Shown here: piece by piece, positions 1 to 8,250 of the stretch
Layout: each line of letters starts with the position of its first letter
How positions within the stretch are numbered: position 1 is the stretch's first letter
Source: Caldifarciminota bacterium UBA3079
GTDB taxonomy: Bacteria > Hydrothermota > Tepidihabitantia > Tepidihabitantales > Tepidihabitantaceae
Assembly (NCBI GenBank): GCA_002366635.1
Contig: DFBN01000117.1
Coordinates: forward strand, 21,867-38,540
DNA: 16,674 nt
Direction: 5' to 3'
Translations under genes and position numbers: made by a program
Notes under the pieces: model-generated
Seen by the model: only the letters and a program-made list of their open reading frames with translations
Told to the model about the DNA's origin: nothing
Database searches by the model: none

Positions 1-604
1 AGGTAACAACAGCACCGATGATTCTTCTGACCATTTTGTAAAGGAACCGGTCGCCTTGAATCAAGATAGAAATTTCGTCTTCCGTTTCTGACAGTTCGAG
101 CCTGAAGAGCGTGCAGATGCCTGAGATATTGCGGGTAAGGCAGAAAGGTTGAAAATCTTTTCTACCAACAAAGAGTTTCAGGGCTTTGTTTATCCTCCTG
201 GCATCAACTGCCTCACGCAATTCCCAGGCCCGGGCATGGCGAAGTGGCGACTGTCCGCGAATAATACGGTAGGTGTAAATTTTGCTTTTGGCATTGTAAC
301 GGGCGTGGAAAAGCAGGTCTACCAGTTCGGCTGATTTGATATAGATTTCCTTAGGCAGATGGTAATTCAAAGCACGGCGGAAACGCTCGATACCCAGCTT
401 GGACTGGGTATAGAAATTAGCGACATAGTTGTGGGCTGAAACGCCGGCGTCGGTGCGACTGCATCCATAAGCCTTGACCGGTTTCTGGACAAGTTTCTCA
501 AGCGCAATCTGGAGCTCACCTTGAACAGTTTTTCTGTCTGGCTGGTACTGCCAGCCGAAGAAACCGGCACCGTCGAATTCTATAGTCAGTTTGATATTGT
601 GCAT
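1..604 (-). CDS. truA: tRNA pseudouridine synthase A, 3' end cut by window edge
   Basis: TruA converts uridines 38-40 in the tRNA anticodon arm to pseudouridine. I translated this from the minus strand starting at the ATG at 602-604. The frame stays open to the window edge, giving about 201 residues of an expected 240-270. Visible family marks are the N-terminal IEFDGAGFFGWQYQ, the catalytic loop SRTDAGVSAH (catalytic Asp52) and the C-terminal FLYKMVRRIIG segment. The usual His of RTDxGVHA is Ser here. The start lies only 2 nt after the stop of the upstream EcfT-like gene, and no good Shine-Dalgarno is seen, so translation is probably coupled. The ecfT-truA order is also known from Firmicutes, where the ECF transporter operon often runs into truA. 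The identity is firm; only the C-terminus is missing. Confidence 0.93.
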   Translation of the reverse strand, partial: MHNIKLTIEFDGAGFFGWQYQPDRKTVQGELQIALEKLVQKPVKAYGCSRTDAGVSAHNYVANFYTQSKLGIERFRRALNYHLPKEIYIKSAELVDLLFHARYNAKSKIYTYRIIRGQSPLRHARAWELREAVDARRINKALKLFVGRKDFQPFCLTRNISGICTLFRLELSETEDEISILIQGDRFLYKMVRRIIGAVVT

Positions 605-606
605 GT

Positions 607-1194
607 CTAAATCAGAGCTGCCAGGATAATGAGGCCGGCAGCCGGGATAGCGAGAGCAGCATCTGCCGGTTTGAGGTGCCCTTTTCTGGTTTCTGGTTGC
701 TCGTCCGGGAGGACAGGAAGGACAACATTTCTGATACGGCGGGCGATTGCCTCGGGTAGGTTGTGGAAATCATTTACGCGGATGTCGGCAAACTGAGGTA
801 ACATCTCAAGGGTAAGAAACAGGGTAAGCGAAATATTACGGTCCGGAATGTGAAAGAAACCGAGGAAACTACGGAAGGAAAAGAGGAACTCTCGCGCCGG
901 GCAGGTGCGGATAAGGACTAATGCTATCCAGGCAGCCCAGGTAAGCCGGTAAAAGACTAGCACGCCGAGAAGTAGCCCGGATTTGCTGAAAAGGCCCCAG
1001 ATTCTCGGTGCCGGTCCGAAAAAGGTATTTGTCAGGACCAAAGCCGGGCCGAGCCAGAAGAAACTTCTCATCGATTGGAATGGAGCCGGTTTTGACCGGC
1101 CTGCCAGCACCCAGAAAACAAAAGCAAGGAGTAATGAAGCGACTAGGTCTAAGGGTTTGTCGAGCAGGAAAAGACCAGGGATAGTCATAAGCAT
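607..1194 (-). CDS. EcfT/CbiQ-like transmembrane protein
   Basis: This 195-residue, strongly hydrophobic protein has several predicted membrane spans: roughly residues 5-30, 45-60, 68-98 and a final one at 175-195. EcfT proteins couple the substrate-binding subunit of ECF vitamin or metal importers to two ABC ATPases through Ala-Arg-Gly helices. Here LTLEMLPQFADIR followed by EAIARRIRN sits where those coupling helices would be, but a clean ARG motif is absent. The best support is position: it is directly upstream of truA, as ecfT often is. No ecfA or S-component gene is next to it in this window. The gene starts 40 nt after the DksA-like gene and is probably co-transcribed with it. The start (ATG at 1192-1194) has no clear ribosome binding site and could be one or two codons off. 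It could also be an unrelated small membrane protein. Confidence 0.5.
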   Translation of the reverse strand: MLMTIPGLFLLDKPLDLVASLLLAFVFWVLAGRSKPAPFQSMRSFFWLGPALVLTNTFFGPAPRIWGLFSKSGLLLGVLVFYRLTWAAWIALVLIRTCPAREFLFSFRSFLGFFHIPDRNISLTLFLTLEMLPQFADIRVNDFHNLPEAIARRIRNVVLPVLPDEQPETRKGHLKPADAALAIPAAGLIILAALI

Positions 1195-1234
1195 GGTGAG
1201 TATTCGTGCGGTTCCGCTGAATCTATTTCTTATG

Positions 1235-1606
1235 TTACTTTTGTTCTTTCAGACACTTCATGCAGAACCGGGCATGGGGAACGACCAAGAGCCTTGCTTT
1301 TGGAATAGGTCTGCCGCAACGCTCGCAGATACCATAGGTTCCTTTGTTTATGCGGCGCAGCGCGGTTTCTATTTCTCGCAGTGTTTTGCTCTCGATGGAT
1401 TTGAGCCTGGAGGCCATTTCCCGTTGGTAGTTTTCTGTTCCCTGGTCTGCAGGATGGGTGCGGCGGACGGATTCACCGGTAGTATTGGGTAAGGTTGACT
1501 CCATTACTTCGTCGGTTACTTTTCGCTGTTTGAGGAGGAGTCGCTTTTTTGCCAGCAGGGCCCGTTCCAGTTTTATAAGTTCTTCTTTCTTGAACCGTTT
1601 TTTCAT
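1235..1606 (-). CDS. DksA/TraR-family C4 zinc-finger protein
   Basis: This 123-residue protein has a charged helical N-terminal half and a C-terminal four-cysteine zinc finger (CERC...CMKC, Cys94, 97, 115, 118; spacing C-x2-C-x17-C-x2-C). That is the DksA/TraR/YteA architecture. Family members bind the secondary channel of RNA polymerase and modulate initiation, often with ppGpp. The segment HPADQGTENYQRE matches the coiled-coil tip region of the family, with the Asp retained. The start is fixed by GGGAGGA 7-8 nt before the ATG at 1604-1606. A longer reading from 1627 would place that site inside the gene. The ATG overlaps the ileS stop as ATGA, so the two genes are translationally linked. 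Whether it is a true DksA (ppGpp-dependent) or a YteA-like relative cannot be settled from sequence alone. Confidence 0.85.
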   Translation of the reverse strand: MKKRFKKEELIKLERALLAKKRLLLKQRKVTDEVMESTLPNTTGESVRRTHPADQGTENYQREMASRLKSIESKTLREIETALRRINKGTYGICERCGRPIPKARLLVVPHARFCMKCLKEQK

Positions 1607-4557
1607 GTCCGTTTCCTCCCGACACATTTGAGTGCCAATCTGGCTGGTTCGCCGTTGACCTTCAGGGATTTGTTGATGTCAGGGCAATCGATGGCTTCAC
1701 CCGTTATATTCAGGGCAAGGGTTTCAAGGCTAATGCGGTCTTTGAATGATGTTATCGCCTCGGCCAGTCTTTCAGTAGTTTCATAATGGAGCTGAATGCG
1801 GTCAGTTACTTCGAAACCCGCGGCTTTGCGGAGATTCTGAACTTTACGGATGAACTCACGGGCAAAACCTTCGTTTTCCAACTCACGGGTGAGCTTTGTG
1901 TTGATACCTACAGCGAGGTTATCCTGTTCGGCAACCGCGTAGTCGGGTGGAAACTGGGCTCCAGGTTCGGTAAAGAGCAACTCACGGACATTGAGTTCTT
2001 CCTTGATGGCATCGGCGTGGCGGAGGAAAATATTCTGTTCATCTGAGCGCTCTGGCCTGACGATGGCAGCGGACAATGGCTGACGCACTTTAAGTTTGGT
2101 TTTCTCCCGTGCGGCGCGGCCAAGTGATACCGCGTTTCGGACCAGAATCACCTCTTGTTCAAGCCCCGTGTTGATAAAGGAAGGAATTGGTTCTGGATAT
2201 TGGCAGAGATGGACCGATTCTGGCGCAGATTTGTTGACCGAGCGGACAATGTTCTGATAGATATCCTCGGACAGGAAAGGCATAAACGGAGCAATTAACT
2301 TGGTGAGCGTAACAATACAGGTATACAGGGTTTGGTATGCAGTTTGTTTGTCTCGGTCTGAAGCCGATTTCCAGAACCTTCGCCGGCTGCGGCGGACATA
2401 CCAGGTCGAAAGGTCCTCGACAAATGCTTCGATTGCATGCGGCACTGGCAAGGGGTTAAAATCATCAAGTCTTTCTCGGGTGAGCCTCACGAGCGAATTG
2501 AGCCGGGAAAGTATCCATTGGTCCAGAAGTGAAAGGTGCGGTGTCTTGAGCTTTAGTTCATTTGGGTTAATTTTGTCAATGTTGGCATAGGTGACAAAAA
2601 AGCTGTAAACATTCCAGAATGTGAGAAGTTTGCGTTCGACATCGCGGGCCTTGCCGAAACCGAATAGCAGATTCTGGGTCGGGTTCTGAGATAGATAAAT
2701 CCAGCGCATCACATCAGCGCCGATTTTATCGACTGCTTCATCCACTGAAATGGCATTCCCGGCAGATTTGTGCATATCCTGGCCTTTTTCGTCCTTAACC
2801 AGTGCATGTCCCAGAAGAACCTTAAACGGTGCGTGTTTCTCAAGCACTGTGCTCATCGCAAGGATAGCATAGAACCAGTTGCGGAACTGACCGGGAAAGC
2901 ATTCGGTGATAAAGTCGAAAGGAAACCATTTCTGCCAGTAATTGCGGTCCACAAGATAATGAGCAGTAGAAAATGGAACAATTCCGGCATCTAACCAGGG
3001 ATTTCCTACATCCTTGATACGGGAAACTGTCCTGCCGCACTTTTCACATTTTATTTTTACTTCATCTATCCAGGGCCGGTGTGGAGTGTGGCCACTGAAT
3101 TTGTCCCAGCCTTCGACTGCCCGTGCCTTCAGCTCTTCGGCCGAGCCGATTACATCGAACCAGCCGCATTCGCATCGGTAGATAGGCAGTGCCAGACCCC
3201 AGTATCTTTTCTTCGAAATGCACCAGTCGGCCATATTCTTGAGCCAGTCCAGTTCCCGACTCAGACCGAACTGTGGAATCCAACGCACCTCTCGGGCCGA
3301 ATCCATTATCTCGGAACGGAGTGCGTCCATGTTGATGAACCACTCGTCGACAAGACGGAATAGTAATTCTTCACCGCAACGCCAGCAAACCGGATACCGA
3401 TGGGTGTAACCTTCGACCCGGTACAGATAGCCTTTCCCTTTTAGATTCTCGAAAATCGGCTCGGATGCGGTTTTGGCATCCTTGCCAGCCAACCAACCGA
3501 ATTCGGGCTTGAAGGTACCGTCTTCATTCAATGGGGCGATTGCCTTGAGCCCATGTTCCTTGCCCAAGTCAAAGTCCTCTTTACCGCAGCCGGGTGCGAT
3601 ATGGACAAGACCAGTGCCTTCAAGGGCGTTTACTTCGTCCCAGGGTATTACGCGGTGGTCAACTCCATGTTGGGGTGACAGTTCATCGAATGGGCCAAGA
3701 TAGCGTAACCCTACTAGTTCGTTGCCTTTTTTTTCTTCGATGACACGAGCACTTGTGCCCAAGACCTCAAGCAAAGGCTTGGCAACTATGTAAACTCTAC
3801 CGTCCTTTTTGGCACGGACATAGATCAGGTCTGGGTGGACCGCAACCGCCACATTTGATGTTAGGGTCCAGGGCGTCGTGGTCCAGACAAGGAGGTACTC
3901 ATTCGGATGTCCCCGCAAGGGGAAACGCAGGAAAACTGCTTTATGGGTCAGTTCCTGATACCCTTCAGTAGCAATTTCCATGTCAGAAATTGCAGTACCG
4001 CACCGAGGACACCAGGGCATCACATCGGTCCCCTCATAAATCAGACCCCGTTCGTGACATTTCTTCAGAAAGTGCCAGATGGAGTAATTGTTCTCATCGG
4101 ACATGGTGTAGTATGAGTTCTCCCAGTCCATCCACTGGCCGAGTCGGACCGACTGCTCGGTCTGGATTTTGGAGTATTTAAGGACCCTTTCTTTGCATTT
4201 CTGCACGAAACTGTCGATGCCGAACTTTTCGATGTCACGCTTAGACTTGAAACCCAGTTCTTTTTCGACTTCAACCTCAACCCAGAGGCCTTGGCAATCG
4301 AACCCATTCTGGAAACGCTGGTCATAACCCAGCATAGCTTTATAGCGCTGAAACAGGTCTTTATAAGCCCGGCCCCAGGCGTGGTGAACGCCCATCGGGT
4401 TGTTGGCAGTAATCGGGCCGTCGAGGAAGCGGAATTGCTCATTGCCTCGGTTGCGTTCCAGTAGTCTCTTGAAATAGTGACCCGCGTCCCAGAATTTCAG
4501 AATGCGCTGCTCAATTTCCCGATGGTTCGGCCGTCGAGAAACGGGCTTGAACATCAT
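1603..4557 (-). CDS. ileS: Isoleucine--tRNA ligase
   Basis: IleRS charges tRNA-Ile and edits mischarged valine. At 984 residues the length is normal for the family. Visible in order are a HIGH-type signature (PMGVHHAWGR, residues 54-63), a CxxC pair (CPRCG), the CP1 editing-domain threonine-rich stretch WTTTPWTLTSN near residue 225, the GTGLVHIAPGCGKEDF editing motif with its conserved Asp, a second and third CxxC pair, and a KMSKS-type loop that reads DMHKSAGN (Met595-Ser598). An anticodon-binding domain follows, ending in EGFAREFIRKVQNLRKAAGF, which is typical of the IleRS/ValRS group. The C-terminal zinc finger of the E. coli enzyme is absent. Tandem ATGs occur at the start; AGGGGA lies 9 nt before the first. 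The stop overlaps the DksA-like start. No T-box leader is seen in the 118-nt upstream gap. Confidence 0.95.
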   Translation of the reverse strand: MMFKPVSRRPNHREIEQRILKFWDAGHYFKRLLERNRGNEQFRFLDGPITANNPMGVHHAWGRAYKDLFQRYKAMLGYDQRFQNGFDCQGLWVEVEVEKELGFKSKRDIEKFGIDSFVQKCKERVLKYSKIQTEQSVRLGQWMDWENSYYTMSDENNYSIWHFLKKCHERGLIYEGTDVMPWCPRCGTAISDMEIATEGYQELTHKAVFLRFPLRGHPNEYLLVWTTTPWTLTSNVAVAVHPDLIYVRAKKDGRVYIVAKPLLEVLGTSARVIEEKKGNELVGLRYLGPFDELSPQHGVDHRVIPWDEVNALEGTGLVHIAPGCGKEDFDLGKEHGLKAIAPLNEDGTFKPEFGWLAGKDAKTASEPIFENLKGKGYLYRVEGYTHRYPVCWRCGEELLFRLVDEWFINMDALRSEIMDSAREVRWIPQFGLSRELDWLKNMADWCISKKRYWGLALPIYRCECGWFDVIGSAEELKARAVEGWDKFSGHTPHRPWIDEVKIKCEKCGRTVSRIKDVGNPWLDAGIVPFSTAHYLVDRNYWQKWFPFDFITECFPGQFRNWFYAILAMSTVLEKHAPFKVLLGHALVKDEKGQDMHKSAGNAISVDEAVDKIGADVMRWIYLSQNPTQNLLFGFGKARDVERKLLTFWNVYSFFVTYANIDKINPNELKLKTPHLSLLDQWILSRLNSLVRLTRERLDDFNPLPVPHAIEAFVEDLSTWYVRRSRRRFWKSASDRDKQTAYQTLYTCIVTLTKLIAPFMPFLSEDIYQNIVRSVNKSAPESVHLCQYPEPIPSFINTGLEQEVILVRNAVSLGRAAREKTKLKVRQPLSAAIVRPERSDEQNIFLRHADAIKEELNVRELLFTEPGAQFPPDYAVAEQDNLAVGINTKLTRELENEGFAREFIRKVQNLRKAAGFEVTDRIQLHYETTERLAEAITSFKDRISLETLALNITGEAIDCPDINKSLKVNGEPARLALKCVGRKRT

Positions 4558-4675
4558 TCCTTGTTTTCCCCTAGTGTCACTCCTTAAATCGTAGGGCGGT
4601 ATGTTTTGTCGTAACCTACCGAAAAGCAGTCGCTTATGACAGAGAAAAAAGTCTTATTACTTGCGGAACGCAGCA

Positions 4676-6148
4676 CTAGTTACCTGCCCTGCCAGTGTTT
4701 CTTGCATCGGCCTGGAACATCGGCCACGAGGACTGGGCCGGTCCGCCAAGGCCACGGATGCACCAGGCAGCCAGTCCACTTCCGATATAAATGTTGCCGT
4801 TATCATCAAGCTTCGGCGAAGACATAATATCATCGTAGTAACCTTCGCCGATGGCGCAGGCCCAGCGTCTGGTTCCGTCCGAATTGACAGCGTAAAGCGA
4901 ATCCGGTTCCTCAAAATCCTTTTTGCCAGTAGTTACCAGGACGTAGATAATGCCGGCACTGGAAACGGCCGGGCTTGAGACCGTGCCTTGAAATAACGGG
5001 GTCCATGTCCATTTGAGGTCACCATTGGGATTGAATGCGAGCAATGTGCCGCCGCCGCCGATATAAATAGTGCTGCCGGTTCCGATTACCGGTGATGATG
5101 GCGTTTCCCCGACAGATGCGGTCCAGTTTTCAGAACCATCATTCAGGTTGACCGATGCAAATTGACCGTCATCATCGGTTATATAGATGACATTGAGATT
5201 TGTATTAATCGCAGGTGAGGCGATTATTTCTGAGCTGCCCAAAGGATAGACCCATTTCTGGGTGCCGTTTTCCGGGTCGAGTGCATAAAGCATGCCGTCC
5301 TGGCTTGCTGCGTAAACGGTGCCATCCGGACCGATTACCGGCGAAGAACTGCCACCACCGGTGAGGTATGACCAGAGCCGGCTACCATCTGGGTTGATGG
5401 CCAGCAATGAGTCGGCTTCGGTCTGGATATAAATTTTGCCATTTGAGGCAAGTGCAGCAGTAGCAAAGGCTTCATCCCCAAGGTCAACGGCCCATTTGCG
5501 TGTTCCAGATGGGTTTATTGCATAAAGGGTATCATTGGCACAACCGATATACACTGTGCCGTCATCACCGATTGTAGGTGCGGTGGTGAATTCGTCACCT
5601 TCTTGGTTAAGGAATTTCCAGCGCAGAGTGCGGTCCAGTTTATGGGCGATGACAGCACCGTACTCACAACCAATGTAGGCGGCGTCACCTCCGATATCAA
5701 GACCAAAGGTATTCAGACTGAAGTCGGCCGAATCTTCTGGGTCTTCAGGGTCGGTGAACGCAAATGACCAGCGAACTTGGCCCTCGCCAGGATTGATGGT
5801 AACACTAAGTGGTTCGGACCAATCAGAGGCCTTCTTGGAGTTTTTGGCACGGGCTTTGACATCAAACAGTCCGGTTTCAGTCCAAACATGCGTGTCGGCA
5901 TAAGGAATGTCACCATCCATCATTTGAGACCAGGCTGACTGACTGTTATCGCCCCAGTCAAACTGGTAGGCTACTTGACCGCCGTTTGGGTCGGTGGTTT
6001 GAGTTGTGCAGGCATAAGGAGAACCCTTCAATCCTGTGTGGGCTCCCCGAGGTTTATCCGGCACATTGGGCGGCGAGCCGCAGCCTACAAGCCAAACCAG
6101 AACCAAGATTAATGCTGGTGCTGCCAGCGCAATTCTTTTGGGCTTCAT
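4676..6148 (-). CDS. Secreted lipoprotein with PKD-like domain and PQQ-type beta-propeller
   Basis: This 490-residue protein begins with a lipoprotein signal peptide ending in LVGC (lipid-attached Cys23). A PKD-like Ig domain (about 28-118) follows, with the hallmark YQFDWGDNS and a trailing ARAKNSKKASDWSEP. The rest is a PQQ-type beta-propeller of about seven or eight blades (about 120-475), each built like VYIGCANDTLYAINPSGTRKW. It ends with WPMFQADARNTGR, a motif commonly found beside such propellers. The likely place is the cell surface or periplasm, probably as a binding or scaffold protein; no enzyme activity can be inferred, and PQQ itself is probably not bound. The start is chosen for GGAGGA 4-5 nt before the ATG at 6146-6148, which also puts the signal peptide at the N-terminus. 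It is a paralogue of the next upstream gene but has its own promoter. Confidence 0.85.
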   Translation of the reverse strand: MKPKRIALAAPALILVLVWLVGCGSPPNVPDKPRGAHTGLKGSPYACTTQTTDPNGGQVAYQFDWGDNSQSAWSQMMDGDIPYADTHVWTETGLFDVKARAKNSKKASDWSEPLSVTINPGEGQVRWSFAFTDPEDPEDSADFSLNTFGLDIGGDAAYIGCEYGAVIAHKLDRTLRWKFLNQEGDEFTTAPTIGDDGTVYIGCANDTLYAINPSGTRKWAVDLGDEAFATAALASNGKIYIQTEADSLLAINPDGSRLWSYLTGGGSSSPVIGPDGTVYAASQDGMLYALDPENGTQKWVYPLGSSEIIASPAINTNLNVIYITDDDGQFASVNLNDGSENWTASVGETPSSPVIGTGSTIYIGGGGTLLAFNPNGDLKWTWTPLFQGTVSSPAVSSAGIIYVLVTTGKKDFEEPDSLYAVNSDGTRRWACAIGEGYYDDIMSSPKLDDNGNIYIGSGLAAWCIRGLGGPAQSSWPMFQADARNTGRAGN

Positions 6149-6235
6149 TTTTTCCTCCATACTACATTTCGACATTATTCATTCACCCTTCGGCATCCCT
6201 ACATTTACATTAGGAACCGGCCGAAGTCGGTAAGT

Positions 6236-6263
6236 AGGATAGTCTGTAAACACCGACTGTCAA
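6236..6263 (-). promoter_or_regulatory. Sigma70-type promoter for the 490-aa PQQ lipoprotein gene
   Basis: On the minus strand, TTGACA (6258-6263) and TATCCT (6236-6241) are separated by 16 nt. It lies just downstream of the terminator of the preceding gene and predicts a start near 6229 and a leader of about 80 nt with GGAGGA before the ATG. The -10 box has two mismatches to consensus. Confidence 0.55.
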
Positions 6264-6274
6264 GATACCGTGAC

Positions 6275-6310
6275 AAAAAGGAACGGGCCCGCTGTGAAAA
6301 GCGGGCCCAA
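6275..6310 (-). terminator. Rho-independent terminator after the 626-aa PQQ lipoprotein gene
   Basis: A perfect 8-bp GC-only stem, GGGCCCGC (6285-6292) and GCGGGCCC (6301-6308), encloses an 8-nt loop. On the minus strand it is followed by GTTCCTTTTTG. It lies 18 nt after the stop codon at 6328. The T-tract is present only on the minus-strand side, so it ends transcription of the lipoprotein gene. Confidence 0.85.
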
Positions 6311-6327
6311 AAACCGAAAGCAGCCAT

Positions 6328-8208
6328 TTACCAGGCTACCGCTTTACCAGTGTTGTATGTATCCTTCTGCCATTTTGGCCACGGTGCATCCATTAACAGA
6401 CCTTCTTTATACCCGGCTACGCAATAAAGTGCGTCGTCACCCGCAACTATGATATTGCCGGTAGAGGTAATGCTCGGTGATTTTTGAATTATATCCAGCT
6501 TGCGATAACCCTTGCCACCATGGGAAAGAGATTGTGGGCAGTCGCAATGCCATACTTCAGCGCCGTCAGACTGGTGCCGACAGAAAAGAATGTCGTTATC
6601 GTCCTGGCAGTACATCAGACCGTTGGCCGTAAGAACCGGGGTCGTGCAGGTAGAGGTTATATCAACCGACCAGTTCTGATTCCCTGTTGCCGGGTCAATG
6701 GAAAACAGCTTGGTCCCTTGGCCCAAGACAATTGCGGTGACGAATACAACTGATGGACTCACGACTATTTGTGGTTCTACGCCCAGGGTTATTTGCCATT
6801 TTTCTGTGCCGTCAGGGTTAATTGCAAAAAGTTTGCCGTTTGAACCGCAATAAATAGTGCCACCACCACCAATGACCGGACCGAATACCTCGTTTCCCCC
6901 GCTGAGCAGTACTCGCCAGGTTACAGTGCTCAAATCGGGTGGCATCTTATACAGGTATCCGGAATCGGTCACAACCAAAACATTACCATCATTGTCAATA
7001 ACCGGAGCGCCAAGGAGTTCAACTTCACCCAATGAATAGTATATCGGTGTAGAAGGGGTATCCCCATTGTCTTCAATCAGGTAGAGTTTTGTAACATCTA
7101 ATGTATCGTGTCCCCGGATAATCGTGTCTTCACGCGAGACATAGATTTTGTTGCCGTTGATAGCCGGTGTGCCCCATGGGGTCATGGTCATTTCCAGCTC
7201 GCTATTGGCACCAGGCCAGTGCCAAACTCTGGATAGGGATGTAGTGAATGCATAAAGTTCGCCGTCTTCCTTGCCGAAGATGATATGGCCGGTCTGCTCG
7301 CAATAAGCAGGATGGCCAGTGAACTCAAACTCATCCTCGGGCACCGACACAGTGCTGCCTGTGCGCTTCCTGTTTCCGGTTGTTACCTCGATGCCGTAGA
7401 ATTTGTATCCTTCATCTTCAAAACCAGCATAAGCCAGTTCCCGGGTGCCATCCAAGGCGATTACCGGTCCGGTCATCGGTGCTGCTTCATCCTCATTCTG
7501 GGTCCACCACCACCACATGACCGCCCCTTCTTTTCCGATAAGTAAAGAAACAGAATCGCACCAGTCGGATTCACTTTTGTGGATATCCCTGGCTTTGCAT
7601 TTGACATAAACAGCTTCGATTTTCGTGTACTTATTAGAATCAGGCACCGTGCTGCCGCTCGGAACGAAGCCGATTGCTTCGTCGGTCCAGTCGCCGGTGG
7701 TTCCTTTCTTGAACTCGAATTTGAAGCCAACACTGTCGCCGTCCTGGTCCGTGGTGGTAGCGCTGAAATAGGTCCATGCATCCTTAACCCCTGCCAGCGG
7801 AACTTGGATAGTAGGAGGGTCTGGTGATGCATTGGGCAGGACTTTAATACTGGTGGGTTCGGACCAAACCGATGCCTTGGTCTCATCCTCATCAAGGATT
7901 GCCAGTGCCTTGACCGAATAGTCGCCATCATTCACCCAGGTATGATGGATAGTGGCGGTATTGCCTGATTCATAGCTGCCAATGGTAGTATCGATATTGC
8001 CGTCGCCCCAGTCCATAACATAGCGGATGGATTTTTCTTGAGGTTGGGTAGTTGTTACTTCAAATGGGGTTGGTGCGCGCTGATAGGTAGTTCCAGGACC
8101 CTGCGGTGCGGCCGGCGTTTCGGGCGGCTTTGCGCCGGGGCAACCAATGATGCCAATAAGCACCACCACGGTGAAAGCAACCGTAACTGTCAGCCTTTTC
8201 CAATTCAT
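6328..8208 (-). CDS. Secreted lipoprotein with two PKD/Ig-like domains and PQQ-type beta-propeller
   Basis: This 626-residue protein starts with a lipoprotein signal peptide (lipobox IIGC, Cys23). A PKD-like domain follows (about 28-125) with YVMDWGDGN and SVWSEPTSIKV, then a second Ig-like domain (about 128-225) with DQDGDSVGFKFEF and SESDWCDSVSL. The remainder (about 228-605) is a PQQ-type propeller, with blades such as LFAINPDGTEKWQITL and IYCGSNGKLFAINPDG. The C-terminal APWPKWQKDTYNTGK corresponds to the end motif of its paralogue at 4676-6148. A run of four tryptophans (232-235) marks the entry to the propeller. The start is set by AAGGAGGA 4 nt before the ATG at 8206-8208. It lies 42 nt after the triple-repeat gene and no promoter is seen between, so the two are probably one operon, closed by the terminator at 6275-6310. 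The ligand is unknown. Confidence 0.85.
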   Translation of the reverse strand: MNWKRLTVTVAFTVVVLIGIIGCPGAKPPETPAAPQGPGTTYQRAPTPFEVTTTQPQEKSIRYVMDWGDGNIDTTIGSYESGNTATIHHTWVNDGDYSVKALAILDEDETKASVWSEPTSIKVLPNASPDPPTIQVPLAGVKDAWTYFSATTTDQDGDSVGFKFEFKKGTTGDWTDEAIGFVPSGSTVPDSNKYTKIEAVYVKCKARDIHKSESDWCDSVSLLIGKEGAVMWWWWTQNEDEAAPMTGPVIALDGTRELAYAGFEDEGYKFYGIEVTTGNRKRTGSTVSVPEDEFEFTGHPAYCEQTGHIIFGKEDGELYAFTTSLSRVWHWPGANSELEMTMTPWGTPAINGNKIYVSREDTIIRGHDTLDVTKLYLIEDNGDTPSTPIYYSLGEVELLGAPVIDNDGNVLVVTDSGYLYKMPPDLSTVTWRVLLSGGNEVFGPVIGGGGTIYCGSNGKLFAINPDGTEKWQITLGVEPQIVVSPSVVFVTAIVLGQGTKLFSIDPATGNQNWSVDITSTCTTPVLTANGLMYCQDDNDILFCRHQSDGAEVWHCDCPQSLSHGGKGYRKLDIIQKSPSITSTGNIIVAGDDALYCVAGYKEGLLMDAPWPKWQKDTYNTGKAVAW

Positions 8209-8250
8209 GCAATCCTCCTTCAAATAAGATTTCAAGCCAATTTGATTTTA

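Noticed and set aside
983..1492. 169-residue open frame on the plus strand
   Set aside because: It runs antisense across the EcfT-like and DksA-like genes, whose minus-strand products have clear motifs.
4565..4592. Tiny GTG-start leader peptide of eight codons before ileS
   Set aside because: The supposed ribosome binding site touches the start codon, the peptide contains no isoleucine run, and such short frames arise by chance.
4558..4675. Possible T-box or other riboswitch leader for ileS
   Set aside because: The gap is only 118 nt, too short for a T-box, and no T-box core sequence or terminator stem is seen. A weak inverted repeat (GTAGG/CCTAC) is not convincing, and no clear promoter was found either.
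7473..7931. 152-residue minus-strand frame inside the 626-aa lipoprotein gene
   Set aside because: It is an out-of-frame reading of a gene whose PKD and propeller motifs are intact in the main frame.
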